A stretch of DNA of 64,000 nucleotides from Sulfurimonas crateris (GTDB lineage Bacteria; Campylobacterota; Campylobacteria; Campylobacterales; Sulfurimonadaceae), in NCBI GenBank assembly GCA_945883795.1, contig CAMCYC010000001.1, positions 1 to 64,000 on the forward strand. Reading direction: 5' to 3'. The translations under genes and the position numbers were made by a program. The notes beneath the pieces are model-generated. The model saw nothing but the letters and a program-made list of their open reading frames with translations, had not been told where the DNA came from and ran no database searches. This document shows, piece by piece, positions 19,143 through 28,588 of the stretch. The number at the start of each line of letters is the position of its first letter. Position 1 is the stretch's first letter.

Positions 19143-19427
19143 ATGAAGTTAGATTTGGATACAATGTCGAAAATTTTTCATAAGCCAATCAGAATGTGTA
19201 TCTCTTGTAGAGAAAGAGCTACACAAAATAGCTTATATAGGCTTCAATGTATTGATTCAATTTTGAATATTTTTAGTGGTCATGGCAGAAGTTTTTATAT
19301 ATGTAAAGATTGTATTTGTCAAGAAAAAAAGGCTCTAAAAGTGATTATGCATCAGTGTAAAAGTGGGGATAGAGATAAATATATGAATAAACTACAGGAG
19401 GTCATCGCTGATGATAGAAAAAGTTAG
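19143..19427 (+). CDS. YlxR/DUF448-family RNA-binding protein
   Basis: This 94-residue basic protein has the DUF448 core [20 protein letters not shown] followed by [10 protein letters not shown], matching the family pattern of RTC..C and GRGAYvC...C. Family members lie next to nusA and infB and bind nucleic acid. Starts at 19143 or at the later ATG 19164 are both possible; I kept the first. It overlaps infB by 17 bases, and an AGGAGG-like site for infB lies inside it. Confidence 0.78.
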   Translation: MKLDLDTMSKIFHKPIRMCISCRERATQNSLYRLQCIDSILNIFSGHGRSFYICKDCICQEKKALKVIMHQCKSGDRDKYMNKLQEVIADDRKS

Positions 19428-22017
19428 AGTACACGAGATTGCAAAAGAGTTGGGTATAGCTTCTAAAGATGTTGTTAAAAAAGCTTCAGATATGGGTATA
19501 GATGTTAAATCTGCACAGAGTACAGTGAGTATGGAACAAGCAGAGAGCTTAATGAATTTTATCATGAATGGTGAAAATACAGCAGAACAAAAAACAGAAG
19601 TAAAAGTACCTAATCAATTAAAAAGTGATACTCCAGAAATAGAACAAGCTCCTAAAGTAGAAAAAATAATTATAGAAAGTAGTATGACTAAAGAAATTAA
19701 AAAATTAGAGCCAAAAAATGAAAATACACCTTTAAATGTCAAAAAAGAGGATGTACAGTCAGCTGTAAATGTTGATAAAAAAGTAAATATAAAATCAACG
19801 CCTTCGACAATTGTACCCGTAACTACATTGACAAAAAGAAGTGGTCTAACTATTGTTAAAAAGAAAAAACCTAAAATTGAGGTTGAAGAAAAAACAGCCG
19901 TAGCACAAAAACAAACATCAGTTTCCTCTTATGGAAGAATGTCTGCTGAAGTTTTAGAAGAATTGGCTAAAAAGAAAAAAACAAAACAAAGTTCAGGAAA
20001 TGCACGCAAGCAAGAACAAGGTACAAAAATCGATATTTTTGGCGGTTCTATGAGTGATGTTTCTATGGATATGGACGACCAAATTGTACTTTTAGATTTA
20101 AACTCTACAGAAAGAGCTAAATTACCAGTTGATGAGCCTAAAAAAGCAAGAGAACCTAAACCAGCGGGAAGAAATGCGAATAAAAAAGCTGCTCCAAAAA
20201 GTAGAAAAGTTTCTCGTGATAAAAGAAAAATATATAAAAAAGAGAAACCAATTGATGAAATAATCACACATGTTGAAATTCCTGAAGATATTCGTGTTTA
20301 TGAATTTGCTGAAGCTTTGAATAGACCTATGTCAGAGATTATAAAAGTTCTTTTTGACTTAGGTCTTATGATGACAAAAAATGACTTTTTAGGTAAAGAT
20401 GAGATAGAAATTTTATCAGAAACATTTGATGTTGAAGTAAGTATTGTTGATCCAAAAGATGCGTTTAATTATGAAGAAGATTCAGAAGAAGATACAGATG
20501 AAAATAGTGTAGAAAGAGCACCAGTTATTACGATTATGGGGCATGTTGACCATGGTAAAACACTTCTTTTAAATGCTATTAGAAAAGCAAAAGTTAATAA
20601 CACTGAAGCAGGTGGTATTACTCAGCATATCGGTGCTTATACGATTGAACAAAATGGTAAAGCTATTACATTTTTAGATACTCCAGGACATGCTGCTTTT
20701 AGTTCTATGAGACAACGAGGTACAGATATTACTGATATTATTATTATTGTTGTTGCTGCTGATGATGGTGTGAAACCTCAAACGCTAGAAGTTATAAAAC
20801 TTGCAAAAGAATCAGGTGTGCCTGTTATTGTTGCTTTGAATAAAATGGATAAACCAACTGCAAATCCTGATATGGTTAAAAGTCAAATGGCTGAACAAGG
20901 GATGAATCCAGTTGAATGGGGTGGAGATATTGAATTTATCCCTGTTTCTGCAAAAACAGGTATGGGAATTGATGATTTACTTGAAAATATTTTAATAACA
21001 GCAGATGTATTAGAGCTTCGTGCAAATGAAAATGCAATGGCAAAAGCAGCTGTTGTTGAGAGCTCAGTTGAAAAAGGTCGTGGACCAGTTGCAACTGTAA
21101 TAGTTCAAAACGGTATCCTTAAAGTTGGTGATTATGTTGTTTGTGGTAGTGCGCATGGTCGTGTTAAAGCACTTATAGATGAGCACGCAAAACAGATAAA
21201 AAGTTTAAGACCAAGTCATACTGCGGTTGTTGTTGGTCTCAATGAAGTACCATCTTCTGGCGAAATCATGATGGCGATGAGCAGTGATAAAGAAGCAAAA
21301 GAGTATGCACTCAAGCGACATGAATATGATAGACATAGAGAGTTGTCAAGAAGTACAAAATCTACTTTAGAAGATATGACAACTATGATTGCTGAAGGTA
21401 ATTTAAAATCTTTAAAAGTTGTCCTCAAAACAGATGTTCATGGTTCACTTGAAGCTATTAAATCTTCACTCAATGAGTTGAGAAATGAAGAAGTTAAAGT
21501 GAATGTTATCTCTTCTGGTGTTGGTGGAATTACAGAAAATGATGTTGATTTAGTTTCAAATACTGAAAACTGTGTTCTATTAGGGTTTAATGTTCGCCCA
21601 ACTGGAACTGTAAAAGCTCTTGCTAAACAAAGAAATGTTGATATTAGAACTTATTCTATTATTTATCAACTTCTTGATGATATTACTGGCATGTTAACTG
21701 GAATGATGGCACCGAAATTTACTGAAATAAATACAGGTCAAGCTGAAGTTAGAAATGTATTTAAATCTCCAAAAGGTGCTGTTGCTGGATGTGTTGTTGT
21801 TGAAGGCAAACTTGTTCGTGGTGGTCTTGTTCGTGTTATCCGTGAGGGTGTTGTGGCATTTGAAGGGGAACTTACTTCTCTTAAACGATTTAAAGATGAT
21901 GTTGAAGAGATTGGTAACGGTTATGAGTGTGGTGTGATGGTCAAAGGTTATGACGATGTTATAGTTGGCGATGTTATTGAAACATTCAAAAAAGTTGAAC
22001 AAAAAGTTTCTCTGTGA
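19411..22017 (+). CDS. infB: Translation initiation factor IF-2
   Basis: IF-2 is the GTPase that positions initiator tRNA on the ribosome. The 868-residue protein starts with an IF2_N domain ([22 protein letters not shown]), then a long charged Lys/Glu linker, a second IF2_N-like region near residue 290-340 ([19 protein letters not shown]), and the GTPase domain with G1 GHVDHGKT near residue 377, DTPGHAAF, and NKMDKP. Domains II to IV follow, including the GMMAPKFTE region. ACAGGAGG precedes the ATG. Confidence 0.96.
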   Translation: MIEKVRVHEIAKELGIASKDVVKKASDMGIDVKSAQSTVSMEQAESLMNFIMNGENTAEQKTEVKVPNQLKSDTPEIEQAPKVEKIIIESSMTKEIKKLEPKNENTPLNVKKEDVQSAVNVDKKVNIKSTPSTIVPVTTLTKRSGLTIVKKKKPKIEVEEKTAVAQKQTSVSSYGRMSAEVLEELAKKKKTKQSSGNARKQEQGTKIDIFGGSMSDVSMDMDDQIVLLDLNSTERAKLPVDEPKKAREPKPAGRNANKKAAPKSRKVSRDKRKIYKKEKPIDEIITHVEIPEDIRVYEFAEALNRPMSEIIKVLFDLGLMMTKNDFLGKDEIEILSETFDVEVSIVDPKDAFNYEEDSEEDTDENSVERAPVITIMGHVDHGKTLLLNAIRKAKVNNTEAGGITQHIGAYTIEQNGKAITFLDTPGHAAFSSMRQRGTDITDIIIIVVAADDGVKPQTLEVIKLAKESGVPVIVALNKMDKPTANPDMVKSQMAEQGMNPVEWGGDIEFIPVSAKTGMGIDDLLENILITADVLELRANENAMAKAAVVESSVEKGRGPVATVIVQNGILKVGDYVVCGSAHGRVKALIDEHAKQIKSLRPSHTAVVVGLNEVPSSGEIMMAMSSDKEAKEYALKRHEYDRHRELSRSTKSTLEDMTTMIAEGNLKSLKVVLKTDVHGSLEAIKSSLNELRNEEVKVNVISSGVGGITENDVDLVSNTENCVLLGFNVRPTGTVKALAKQRNVDIRTYSIIYQLLDDITGMLTGMMAPKFTEINTGQAEVRNVFKSPKGAVAGCVVVEGKLVRGGLVRVIREGVVAFEGELTSLKRFKDDVEEIGNGYECGVMVKGYDDVIVGDVIETFKKVEQKVSL

Positions 22018-22370
22018 CCGAAGCTCAAATAAAGTTAAAAAGAACGGAATCAATCCTTTTAGAGTTGGTTCCAGAGGCACTCGGCACTCTTAATGATAAA
22101 AGATTTCATGAACTTAATGTGGTTGAAGTTAAATGCTCTCGTGGTAAAACGGATGCTAAAGTTTATCTTGACCCAGCTTCTTTTAGTGATGAAGAGAAAA
22201 AAAACTATATGAGTCTTTTACAAAAAGCCCGTCCTATCATAGAAACTCATTGCTTAAAAGACCAAGGTTGGTATCGTTGTCCAAAATTTACATTTGAATT
22301 TGATGAACAGCTTCAAAAATCAAAAAGTATAGAAGAACTTTTTAAAAAGATTGCTAAGGATGAAAAATGA
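22014..22370 (+). CDS. rbfA: Ribosome-binding factor A
   Basis: RbfA helps mature the 5' end of 16S rRNA in the small subunit. The start is GTG, overlapping the infB stop by four bases. The 118-residue protein has the KH-type fold pattern: an N-terminal helix ([23 protein letters not shown]), central strands around [18 protein letters not shown], and a C-terminal segment [23 protein letters not shown] that matches the family's PeL.F..D.S...... (i)d.ll. The infB-rbfA-rimP order supports the call. Confidence 0.9.
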   Translation: MTEAQIKLKRTESILLELVPEALGTLNDKRFHELNVVEVKCSRGKTDAKVYLDPASFSDEEKKNYMSLLQKARPIIETHCLKDQGWYRCPKFTFEFDEQLQKSKSIEELFKKIAKDEK

Positions 22371-22819
22371 GTTTAGAGAGTGATATAAAGTCATTTGTAA
22401 AATCAGTTGGTTTAGAACTTTATGATGCTGGTATTGTTACAGAAAATGAAGAAACTATTTACCGTGTAAGTGTAATTGCAACAAACTTAACAGAAGATGG
22501 AAAAAAAGTTGGTGTCAGTATGGAACAATGTGTCTCACTTACTCACATGATATCTCCATTTTTGGATGTAACACCACCAGTATCTGGTGACTATAGACTT
22601 GAGGTCGGAAGTGCGGGGATAGAGAGAAAAATTTCCAATATGGGTCAGTTTGAAAAATCTCTTGGTGAAAAAATCTCTATTTTAAAAAATGATAAACACA
22701 AATTAAAAGGGAAACTTTTAAAAGCTGAAAATAATAAAATATTTTTAGATACTGAAGATGGCGAAGTTATCGTCGATTTCTCTGAGATATCAAAAGCAAA
22801 AACATATTTTGAATGGTAA
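22367..22819 (+). CDS. rimP: Ribosome maturation factor RimP
   Basis: RimP acts in 30S subunit assembly. The ATG overlaps the rbfA stop. The 150-residue protein has the alpha-beta N-terminal domain (LYDAGIVTENEETIYRVSV, CVSLTHMISPFLDV) with the conserved YRLEVGSAGIERKI segment (family: Y.LEVSSPGldRpL), then a C-terminal SH3-like domain (GKLLKAENNKIFLDTEDGEVIVDFSEISKAKTYFEW). It overlaps ribD by seven bases. Confidence 0.9.
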   Translation: MSLESDIKSFVKSVGLELYDAGIVTENEETIYRVSVIATNLTEDGKKVGVSMEQCVSLTHMISPFLDVTPPVSGDYRLEVGSAGIERKISNMGQFEKSLGEKISILKNDKHKLKGKLLKAENNKIFLDTEDGEVIVDFSEISKAKTYFEW

Positions 22820-23835
22820 TAAATTCTAGCTTTTTTATGACTCAAGCCATTCATGAGGCTTGGAAATATCAAGGTTTAACTTATCCAAATCCCGCAGTTG
22901 GTTGTTGTATCGTTGGTGCAAAAGGGGAACTTTTAGCTATCAATGCACATCAAAAAGCAGGAAAGCCCCATGCCGAAGTTCTAGCACTTCAAGATGCGTA
23001 TGTAAAACTTACAAATGATTTTAAGATTTTAAATTTTACAAACTCATTTGAGATTCATAATTATCTTTTAGCAAATCACAACAATTGTTTTGAAAATATT
23101 TTTTTATATACAACACTTGAACCATGCTCTCATATCGGTAAAACCCCTTCATGCGCTTCTCTTATTTCTAATTTAAAAATTAAAAAAGTATTTGTAGGCT
23201 CGTTAGATTTCAATGAAGAAGCTTCCCAAGGAAATAAAAAACTTTTAGATTCTGGGGTAGAGGTCGAAAACTGCCTTATGCAAAATGAGTGTAATAAACT
23301 TTTAGAGCCTTTTTTGCAATGGAAAAAAAGCAATTTTATTTTTTTTAAATGGGCTCAACGCCTCAATGCAACAATAGATGACGGGATTATAAGTTCTACG
23401 CAATCAAGAAAAAATCTCCATGGGATGAGAAGTGTTTGTGATTTAATTGTTATCGGTGGCAATACTGTTCGAATGGATAGACCCACTCTTGATGCAAGAT
23501 TGGTTGATGGAAAAGCTCCTGATGTTTTGATATTCTCAAGACAAAAAGAGTTTGATACAACGATTCCTTTGTTTCATGTGGCAAATAGAAAAGTTTTTAT
23601 TGCTGATAACCTTTCTCTTTGTCATGACTATAAAAACATCATGATTGAGGGAAGTGCTAAAATGTTTGAACTTACCAAAGAGATTGTCGACTATTATTTA
23701 TGTTACATAGCACCAACTTTTGGTGGTAGTCATGGATTTGAAAATGTGAATGCAAAGTTTGATATTTTAAATCTACACCAAGATGAGATTGATATAATTA
23801 TGTGGATGAAAAGGATAGATAAAAATGATGAATAA
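22813..23835 (+). CDS. ribD: Bifunctional riboflavin deaminase/reductase RibD
   Basis: RibD deaminates and then reduces the pyrimidine intermediate of riboflavin synthesis. The deaminase half contains PNPAVGCCIVGAKGE, the catalytic GKPHAEVLAL, and zinc ligands in TTLEPCSHIGKTPSCASL. An insertion around residues 65-90 lengthens it compared with the usual enzyme. The reductase half from about residue 170 (FKWAQRLNATIDDGI, VIGGNTVRMDRPTLDAR) is shortened at the end. The start at 22813 overlaps rimP; the ATG at 22837 (MTQAIHEAW) is a credible alternative because the family normally begins there. Confidence 0.88.
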   Translation: MVINSSFFMTQAIHEAWKYQGLTYPNPAVGCCIVGAKGELLAINAHQKAGKPHAEVLALQDAYVKLTNDFKILNFTNSFEIHNYLLANHNNCFENIFLYTTLEPCSHIGKTPSCASLISNLKIKKVFVGSLDFNEEASQGNKKLLDSGVEVENCLMQNECNKLLEPFLQWKKSNFIFFKWAQRLNATIDDGIISSTQSRKNLHGMRSVCDLIVIGGNTVRMDRPTLDARLVDGKAPDVLIFSRQKEFDTTIPLFHVANRKVFIADNLSLCHDYKNIMIEGSAKMFELTKEIVDYYLCYIAPTFGGSHGFENVNAKFDILNLHQDEIDIIMWMKRIDKNDE

Positions 23836-24550
23836 AAAAGAGGAAAAACAGGCGAAGATTGTTTCGATGTTTGATGATATTGCACCTACTTATGATACTG
23901 CAAATCGTGTGATGAGTATGGGTGTCGATAAGAGTTGGCGACGAAAAGCTTGTGATTTGGCTTATAAATTTTACTCAAAAGAATCTCTTGATAAAATAGT
24001 TGATGTAGCTTGTGGTACAGGTGACATGATGGAGTTTTGGAGAAGTAGGGCGGAGTATTCTAATATCTCTTGTATGGAGATTGTCGGAGTTGATCCATCT
24101 GTTGGTATGCTAGATGTTGCACGCCAAAAATATCCAAACTTTAAGTATCATATTTCAAAAGCGACTCAAATTCCATTAGATGATAGCAGTGCTGACATTT
24201 TAAGTATCACTTATGGTATTAGAAATGTTGTTGAGAGAGAAGAAGCATTAAAAGAGTTTAAGAGAGTGTTGAAAAAAGATGGACTTGTAGTAATTTTGGA
24301 GTTTATGAAAAATGAAAATCCCTCTGTTCTTGGAAAAGTGAGAGATTTTTATATGAATAAAGTTTTGCCAAAAGTGGGTGGATTTATCTCTAAAAATTTA
24401 GAGGCGTATGAATATTTACCAAACTCTATAGAAGATTTTTCAACAGTTGAAAATATGCAATATGAATTAGAAACTGCAGGGTTTGAGATGTTATATTCAA
24501 AAAGCTTTTCTATGGATATTTCAACTCTGTTGATTGCACGCAAAAAATAA
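23825..24550 (+). CDS. ubiE: Demethylmenaquinone methyltransferase UbiE/MenG
   Basis: This SAM-dependent methyltransferase finishes menaquinone synthesis by C-methylation. The 241-residue protein has the family start (KIVSMFDDIAPTYDTANRVMSMGVDKSWRRKA), the SAM-binding VDVACGTGDMMEF near residue 55, DPSVGMLDVARQKYP, and the conserved SITYGIRNVVEREEALKEFKRVL. Two adjacent ATGs overlap the ribD stop. This phylum uses menaquinone-type quinones, so MenG activity is the likelier role. Confidence 0.92.
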   Translation: MMNKKEEKQAKIVSMFDDIAPTYDTANRVMSMGVDKSWRRKACDLAYKFYSKESLDKIVDVACGTGDMMEFWRSRAEYSNISCMEIVGVDPSVGMLDVARQKYPNFKYHISKATQIPLDDSSADILSITYGIRNVVEREEALKEFKRVLKKDGLVVILEFMKNENPSVLGKVRDFYMNKVLPKVGGFISKNLEAYEYLPNSIEDFSTVENMQYELETAGFEMLYSKSFSMDISTLLIARKK

Positions 24551-24574
24551 AAGAGTAATAAATTTTACTCTTTT
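24549..24574. terminator. Convergent terminator hairpin between ubiE and murA
   Basis: AAAAGAGTAA at 24549-24558 pairs perfectly with TTACTCTTTT at 24565-24574 around a six-base loop. A-tract and T-tract flanks on each strand suit bidirectional termination. The murA stop codon lies within the stem. Confidence 0.75.
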
Positions 24575-25827
24575 AATCTCTCGATTTTTGCACCAACACC
24601 TTCAAGTTTTTTTTCTAATTGGTCATAACCACGGTCAAGATGATAAATGCGGTGTATTTTTGTTTCTCCATCGGCTACAAGTGCTGCTAACACCAATGCA
24701 CTTGAAGCTCTTAAATCAGTTGCCATTATATCAGTTCCACTTAATTGACTTTGTCCGCTTACAGTTGCTACGCTTCCATTAAGCGAAATATTTGCTCCTA
24801 GTCTTTGGAGTTCACTTACATGCATAAATCTATTTTCAAATAATCTCTCTTCTATAATTGAAACTCCGTTTGCTTGTGTTGCAAGAGCCAAAAATTGGGC
24901 TTGCATGTCAGTAGGAAATGCAGGATATTCTTGTGTTACAATTTTGATTGGTTTGATGATTTGTGACGGATGGATAGTGATAGTATTTTTAGTAATTGTA
25001 AAAGAGCTTCCCATCTCTTCGAGTTTTGCTATGACAGCACCCAGATGTTTGGCATTAACATTTGTGAGCTTGAGCTCTGACTTGGTGATTGCTCCTGCAC
25101 AAAGGTAAGTTCCAGCTTCAATGCGGTCAGGAATAATTGAAAACTCATCTATATGTATTAATTTACCATGTGTTCCATGTATAGCTAAAACAGCCGTTCC
25201 TATACCTTCAATTTTCACGCCACTTGCATGAAGAACTTCGCAAAGCTGTACTACTTCAGGCTCTCTTGCCGCATTGATGATAGTTGTTACCCCTTTTGCT
25301 AAAGCTGCCGCCATGACAATATTCGCTGTGCCTGTAACAGTGATTTTATCAAAGATAATTTCACAGCCTTTGAGTCCATTGGGCGCACTTGCTTGAACAT
25401 ATCCTGATTTTATGTCTATTGTTGCACCCATTTGTTCAAGTGCTTTTAAGTGTAAATCAATTGGTCGCTGACCAATCGCACAACCACCAGGAAGAGAAAC
25501 TTCACAATGCCCAAATCTTGTTAAAAGTGGCCCAAGCACTAAAATAGAAGCACGCATGGTTTTGACAATATCATAAGTTGCTTTTGTTTCGGTGAGTTGT
25601 GTTGTATCTACAATAGTTTTTATTTTTTGAAATTCACAATTTGCACCAAGATTTGTCAAGAGTTTTAAGAGAGTTTTTATATCTGCGACATTAGGTAAAT
25701 TTTTTATACTAACACTATTTTTTGCTAATATAGTCATAGCAATAAGTGGAAGTGAAGCATTTTTAGCACCAGAAATCTTAATTGTGCCACTCAGTGATTT
25801 TATACCTTGTATTTTTAAATAGTCCAT
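24565..25827 (-). CDS. murA: UDP-GlcNAc enolpyruvyl transferase MurA
   Basis: MurA begins peptidoglycan synthesis by adding enolpyruvate to UDP-GlcNAc. The 420-residue protein starts [30 protein letters not shown] with the catalytic KN pair. It carries active-site Cys116 in [13 protein letters not shown], so it should be fosfomycin-sensitive by that criterion. [21 protein letters not shown] and [15 protein letters not shown] are also present. The gene is transcribed alone from a -10 at 25855-25860. Confidence 0.96.
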   Translation of the reverse strand: MDYLKIQGIKSLSGTIKISGAKNASLPLIAMTILAKNSVSIKNLPNVADIKTLLKLLTNLGANCEFQKIKTIVDTTQLTETKATYDIVKTMRASILVLGPLLTRFGHCEVSLPGGCAIGQRPIDLHLKALEQMGATIDIKSGYVQASAPNGLKGCEIIFDKITVTGTANIVMAAALAKGVTTIINAAREPEVVQLCEVLHASGVKIEGIGTAVLAIHGTHGKLIHIDEFSIIPDRIEAGTYLCAGAITKSELKLTNVNAKHLGAVIAKLEEMGSSFTITKNTITIHPSQIIKPIKIVTQEYPAFPTDMQAQFLALATQANGVSIIEERLFENRFMHVSELQRLGANISLNGSVATVSGQSQLSGTDIMATDLRASSALVLAALVADGETKIHRIYHLDRGYDQLEKKLEGVGAKIERLKE

Positions 25828-25854
25828 TCGTTTCTTTCATTCTTTTTTGTCGGT

Positions 25855-25926
25855 ATTATATCAAATATTCCATGATGGACTTGTAAAAAGTTTGTAAAAT
25901 CGAGTTATAATTTTTTTAGATATAAT
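25855..25926. promoter_or_regulatory. Divergent promoter region, murA and the 25.9-kb operon
   Basis: On the minus strand TATAAT (25855-25860 as ATTATA) lies about 30 bases before murA. On the plus strand TATAAT at 25921-25926 lies 22 bases before the next gene, with another TTATAAT about 16 bases earlier. The 120-base gap holds no gene. Confidence 0.5.
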
Positions 25927-25947
25927 TTTAAAATTACTAAAGGAAAT

Positions 25948-26376
25948 ATGATGAGTTCAGCCTTAGACAGATTAAAAAATTTAACAACTAAAATCTCAAG
26001 CTATGAGATGTCAAGAAAAGAAAATTTAAAAGTTTTAGAAATATTATATGACGAATTACAAATTAGTAAAAAAGTGGAATATTTTTCAGAACTTTTTGAT
26101 TTCAAGGCAATTAATCTTTCTGGAGCGTCCCTTTTAAATACAAATTTAGGTGAAATTAAAGAGGGTAAATATCTCCAAATACTAGCAATAGGCTATGATA
26201 AAGATGCAATTGTAAAGAGTAAAAATATCTCTTTGGGCTATTTTGGAAGAGCCGAACATGTAGATGTCACACTCAAAAATAAAGTGGTTGAATTTATTAT
26301 TCGGTACAGATTTGAAAAAAGTTTTATGACACTTGAACATTATTACGAGATGCTTGGACCTTTTGATACCAAATGA
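25948..26376 (+). CDS. Conserved-type hypothetical protein, 142 aa
   Basis: Two adjacent ATGs follow AAAGGAAA at good spacing. The soluble 142-residue protein has an N-terminal helical half (MSSALDRLKNLTTKISSYEMSRKEN) and a strand-rich second half ending in HYYEMLGPFDTK. I recognise no catalytic motif. The gene leads a tightly overlapping run (ATGA overlap with the next) that continues to rsmD, so it is likely co-expressed with a membrane protein and a DnaQ-like protein. Confidence 0.65.
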   Translation: MMSSALDRLKNLTTKISSYEMSRKENLKVLEILYDELQISKKVEYFSELFDFKAINLSGASLLNTNLGEIKEGKYLQILAIGYDKDAIVKSKNISLGYFGRAEHVDVTLKNKVVEFIIRYRFEKSFMTLEHYYEMLGPFDTK

Positions 26377-26912
26377 ATTTTAAGTTTTATCTTTTTTTAT
26401 GGTTCAAATGGGTTATACGATTAACCTTTTGTAGTTTGTTTTTAGCTGCTATTTTTGCTTTTTTGATTACTGCTTTTTTATATTTGAAGTTAGAGATGCC
26501 GATATTGAGTGCTGAGAACATGGTAGCACTTTTTGAGTTATTTAAATTTTGGTTTCAAATTAGTTGGAATGGAGCACTTTTAATTGCCATGTTTCGCAGT
26601 GTTAAATATATTTTTAATAATTGCAATCATGGATATCAATTTCAACTTCTCACATGCCAAGCAATAGTTATGCAAGAGATAGGATATGGAGATTTAGTAA
26701 AAGTTTGGAGAAGATGGCTCATGTTAATGATATGGCTTGTTGGCGCACAGATGATTGTTGCCTTGGCTTATACTTTACTTTTTACAAATATGACAACTGT
26801 TTTTGAGTGGTTTAATATTTATTGGCTATTTGGTTTTACTGTTTTTTCTGGATATATATCTTTTATTTTTCTTCCTAATAGATGTAAATTTGTAAGGTTG
26901 GCAAAATGTTGA
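26373..26912 (+). CDS. Integral membrane protein of unknown function, 179 aa
   Basis: The protein has about four predicted membrane helices: near residues 12-38 (FCSLFLAAIFAFLITAFLYL), 55-72, 115-135 (MLMIWLVGAQMIVALAYTLLF) and 145-165 (YWLFGFTVFSGYISFIF). Arg/Lys-rich loops suggest a cytoplasmic side with several basic residues. It overlaps both neighbours by a few bases, so translation is coupled. No family is recognised. Confidence 0.6.
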   Translation: MNFKFYLFLWFKWVIRLTFCSLFLAAIFAFLITAFLYLKLEMPILSAENMVALFELFKFWFQISWNGALLIAMFRSVKYIFNNCNHGYQFQLLTCQAIVMQEIGYGDLVKVWRRWLMLMIWLVGAQMIVALAYTLLFTNMTTVFEWFNIYWLFGFTVFSGYISFIFLPNRCKFVRLAKC

Positions 26913-27601
26913 TATTTGTCGATATTCAAACTACAGGCTTAGAGAAAGCGGATAAAATTGTTTCTATTGGCTTGGTTGTAGTTGATGGTGAGAATTTTTT
27001 TCACATGTACGATGAAGTAAATGAAGGTAAAAAAATACCTCCAAAAGCCTCAAGTATTCATCATATTACAAATGAGATGTTAAAAAATAAGCCTGAGTTT
27101 AAACAAAGTGATTCCTATAAATTTTTAGAACAAAATAATCTTGAGTCAACGACATTGATAGGGCATAATATAAAGTTTGATATTGAAAAACTCTCAGGAA
27201 GTGGCTTCGACTTTGTAGGAAAAATGATTGATACTCTCAAAGTTACAAAACATTTGATACCAGAATGTGAACGATTTTCCCTACAATTTTTGAGATATGA
27301 ATTAAAATTGTATCGTCAAGAAACACAAAAGTTTTGCTCTCATCATGCTTTAGGAGATGCTTTTACTTTAAAATTTCTTTTTGAATATTTAGCCGATATG
27401 ACGACAATAGAAAATATGTATCTATTGAGTTTTAAGCATGTCTTGATGCAAAAATTTGAATTTGGAAAATATGCAGACAGATATATAGAAGAAATTAGCA
27501 TGAATGATAAGGGATATTTAGAATGGATGCTGGGAAATATTATGGATTTAGATGAAGATTTACGATACAGTATTAATTATTATTTAGAAGGAAAATTATG
27601 A
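26906..27601 (+). CDS. DnaQ-like (DEDDh) exonuclease fold with altered motif I
   Basis: The 231-residue protein has the RNase H-like exonuclease layout: motif I VDIQTTGLEKADKIVSIG at the N-terminus, motif II IGHNIKFDIEKL with Asp92, and motif III HHALGDAFTLKFL with His146 and Asp151. In active DEDDh enzymes motif I reads DxE; here codons GAT ATT CAA give Asp6-Ile-Gln8, so one metal-binding acid is replaced by Gln. The rest is well kept, and the 'P.aS.iHhIt.eml' segment is typical. It may have reduced or altered activity, or act as a binding protein. The C-terminal 60 residues are not part of the nuclease core. Confidence 0.75.
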   Translation: MLIFVDIQTTGLEKADKIVSIGLVVVDGENFFHMYDEVNEGKKIPPKASSIHHITNEMLKNKPEFKQSDSYKFLEQNNLESTTLIGHNIKFDIEKLSGSGFDFVGKMIDTLKVTKHLIPECERFSLQFLRYELKLYRQETQKFCSHHALGDAFTLKFLFEYLADMTTIENMYLLSFKHVLMQKFEFGKYADRYIEEISMNDKGYLEWMLGNIMDLDEDLRYSINYYLEGKL

Positions 27602-27963
27602 AAGTTGCTGTTGTGTGCAGGTCTCCATTATTGCAAAAATCACTTGAAATTTTTCTATTTAAGTATTTAAGTTCATTAAAAAAGTGTGATATTGTAGTAA
27701 AAGACACATTTTGCCATGACGATGCAAGATGTTTTTATATTTCAAGTGATTCTAAAGCTGATTTAGTAAAACCATTTTCAAAATCGCAACTTATATTAGC
27801 ACTTGAAAAAAGGTACAAACTATTACAAAATGATGGATTTATAGATGATAGCACATTGCGAAATTCTAAAAATTTTGAGCTTTTAGAAAAAAGAATAGAA
27901 TATCTTACTATAGAATATCAACAAAACATCCTCAAATCTGTGAGAGCATTTTATGAAAAATAA
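27598..27963 (+). CDS. Hypothetical protein upstream of rsmD, 121 aa
   Basis: The soluble protein begins MKVAVVCRSPLLQKSLEIFL and contains ISSDSKADLVKPFSKSQLILAL, which is reminiscent of a degenerate receiver-like fold, with a Lys-Pro after a short strand. The phosphorylation residues are not obvious. A C-terminal helical segment (NFELLEKRIEYLTIEYQQNIL) could be a coiled coil. It overlaps its neighbours by 4 and 11 bases. The receiver-like idea is weak. Confidence 0.55.
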   Translation: MKVAVVCRSPLLQKSLEIFLFKYLSSLKKCDIVVKDTFCHDDARCFYISSDSKADLVKPFSKSQLILALEKRYKLLQNDGFIDDSTLRNSKNFELLEKRIEYLTIEYQQNILKSVRAFYEK

Positions 27964-28543
27964 CCAAATAATAAAAAAAATAATTATGGGCAAGTTCAAA
28001 GGTAAAACTCTAAAACTTCCTTCCAAAGAAACAACACGAAGTTCCAAAAATATCGTTTTGGAATCTTTTTTTAATACATTGCAATTTGAGATAATAGATT
28101 CTAATTTTGTGGAAGTTTTTTCAGGAAGTGGTTCTATTGGGCTTGAAGCACTCAGTCGTGGTGCTAAACGAATTTTTTTTATGGAGCAAGATAGAGACGC
28201 TCTTAAAGTTTTAAAAGAGAATATTTTAGTAACAGACCCAGTTGCATGTGCTGTGTTGAGTGGGGATAGTTTTGCTAATATAAAAGCAGTTGTGTCACAA
28301 CTCAAACGCAAAAATGAAAACGGATATTTTTATATAGACCCACCCTTTAGCATAAGAGAGGGGATGGAAAATATTTATGAAAAAACTCTAAATCTCATTG
28401 CATCTTTACCTGCGGATGTTGTCAAACTTATTATTATAGAACATATGAGTGGCTTGGAACTTCCCACTACAATTGGGGCATTTCAAATCAAAAAATCAAA
28501 AAAATTTGGAAATACAACGCTCTCTTATTTCGATTCTCTCTAA
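27953..28543 (+). CDS. rsmD: 16S rRNA (guanine966-N2)-methyltransferase RsmD
   Basis: RsmD methylates G966 of 16S rRNA. The 196-residue protein has IIMGKFKGKTLKLPSKETTRSSKNIVLESFFN, the family start (rviGG..rGr.l..P....tRPt...vrealFn), then the SAM motif VEVFSGSGSIGLEALSRGAKRIFFMEQD, and the catalytic motif YIDPPF. The C-terminus (IKKSKKFGNTTLSYFD) fits the 'k.yG.t.l.~y' ending. It precedes the flgI block, as I recall for C. jejuni. Confidence 0.9.
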   Translation: MKNNQIIKKIIMGKFKGKTLKLPSKETTRSSKNIVLESFFNTLQFEIIDSNFVEVFSGSGSIGLEALSRGAKRIFFMEQDRDALKVLKENILVTDPVACAVLSGDSFANIKAVVSQLKRKNENGYFYIDPPFSIREGMENIYEKTLNLIASLPADVVKLIIIEHMSGLELPTTIGAFQIKKSKKFGNTTLSYFDSL

Positions 28544-28544
28544 A

Positions 28545-28561
28545 GTGGAATAATTATTGCT
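28545..28561 (+). promoter_or_regulatory. Sigma-54 promoter candidate for flgI
   Basis: GTGGAATAATTATTGCT contains GG (28547-28548) and GC (28559-28560) separated by exactly ten bases, with TGGAA and TTGCT matching the -24/-12 elements. Transcription would begin around 28571, just before the ribosome-binding site AAGGAGAGG. Middle and late flagellar genes of this phylum are commonly RpoN-dependent. Confidence 0.65.
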
Positions 28562-28588
28562 AACTCTTTGGTAATTCAAGGAGAGGCG

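Noticed and set aside
21694-22080. 128-codon minus-strand frame over the end of infB
   Set aside because: It is an Asn/Phe/Thr-rich shadow of the conserved infB 3' end.
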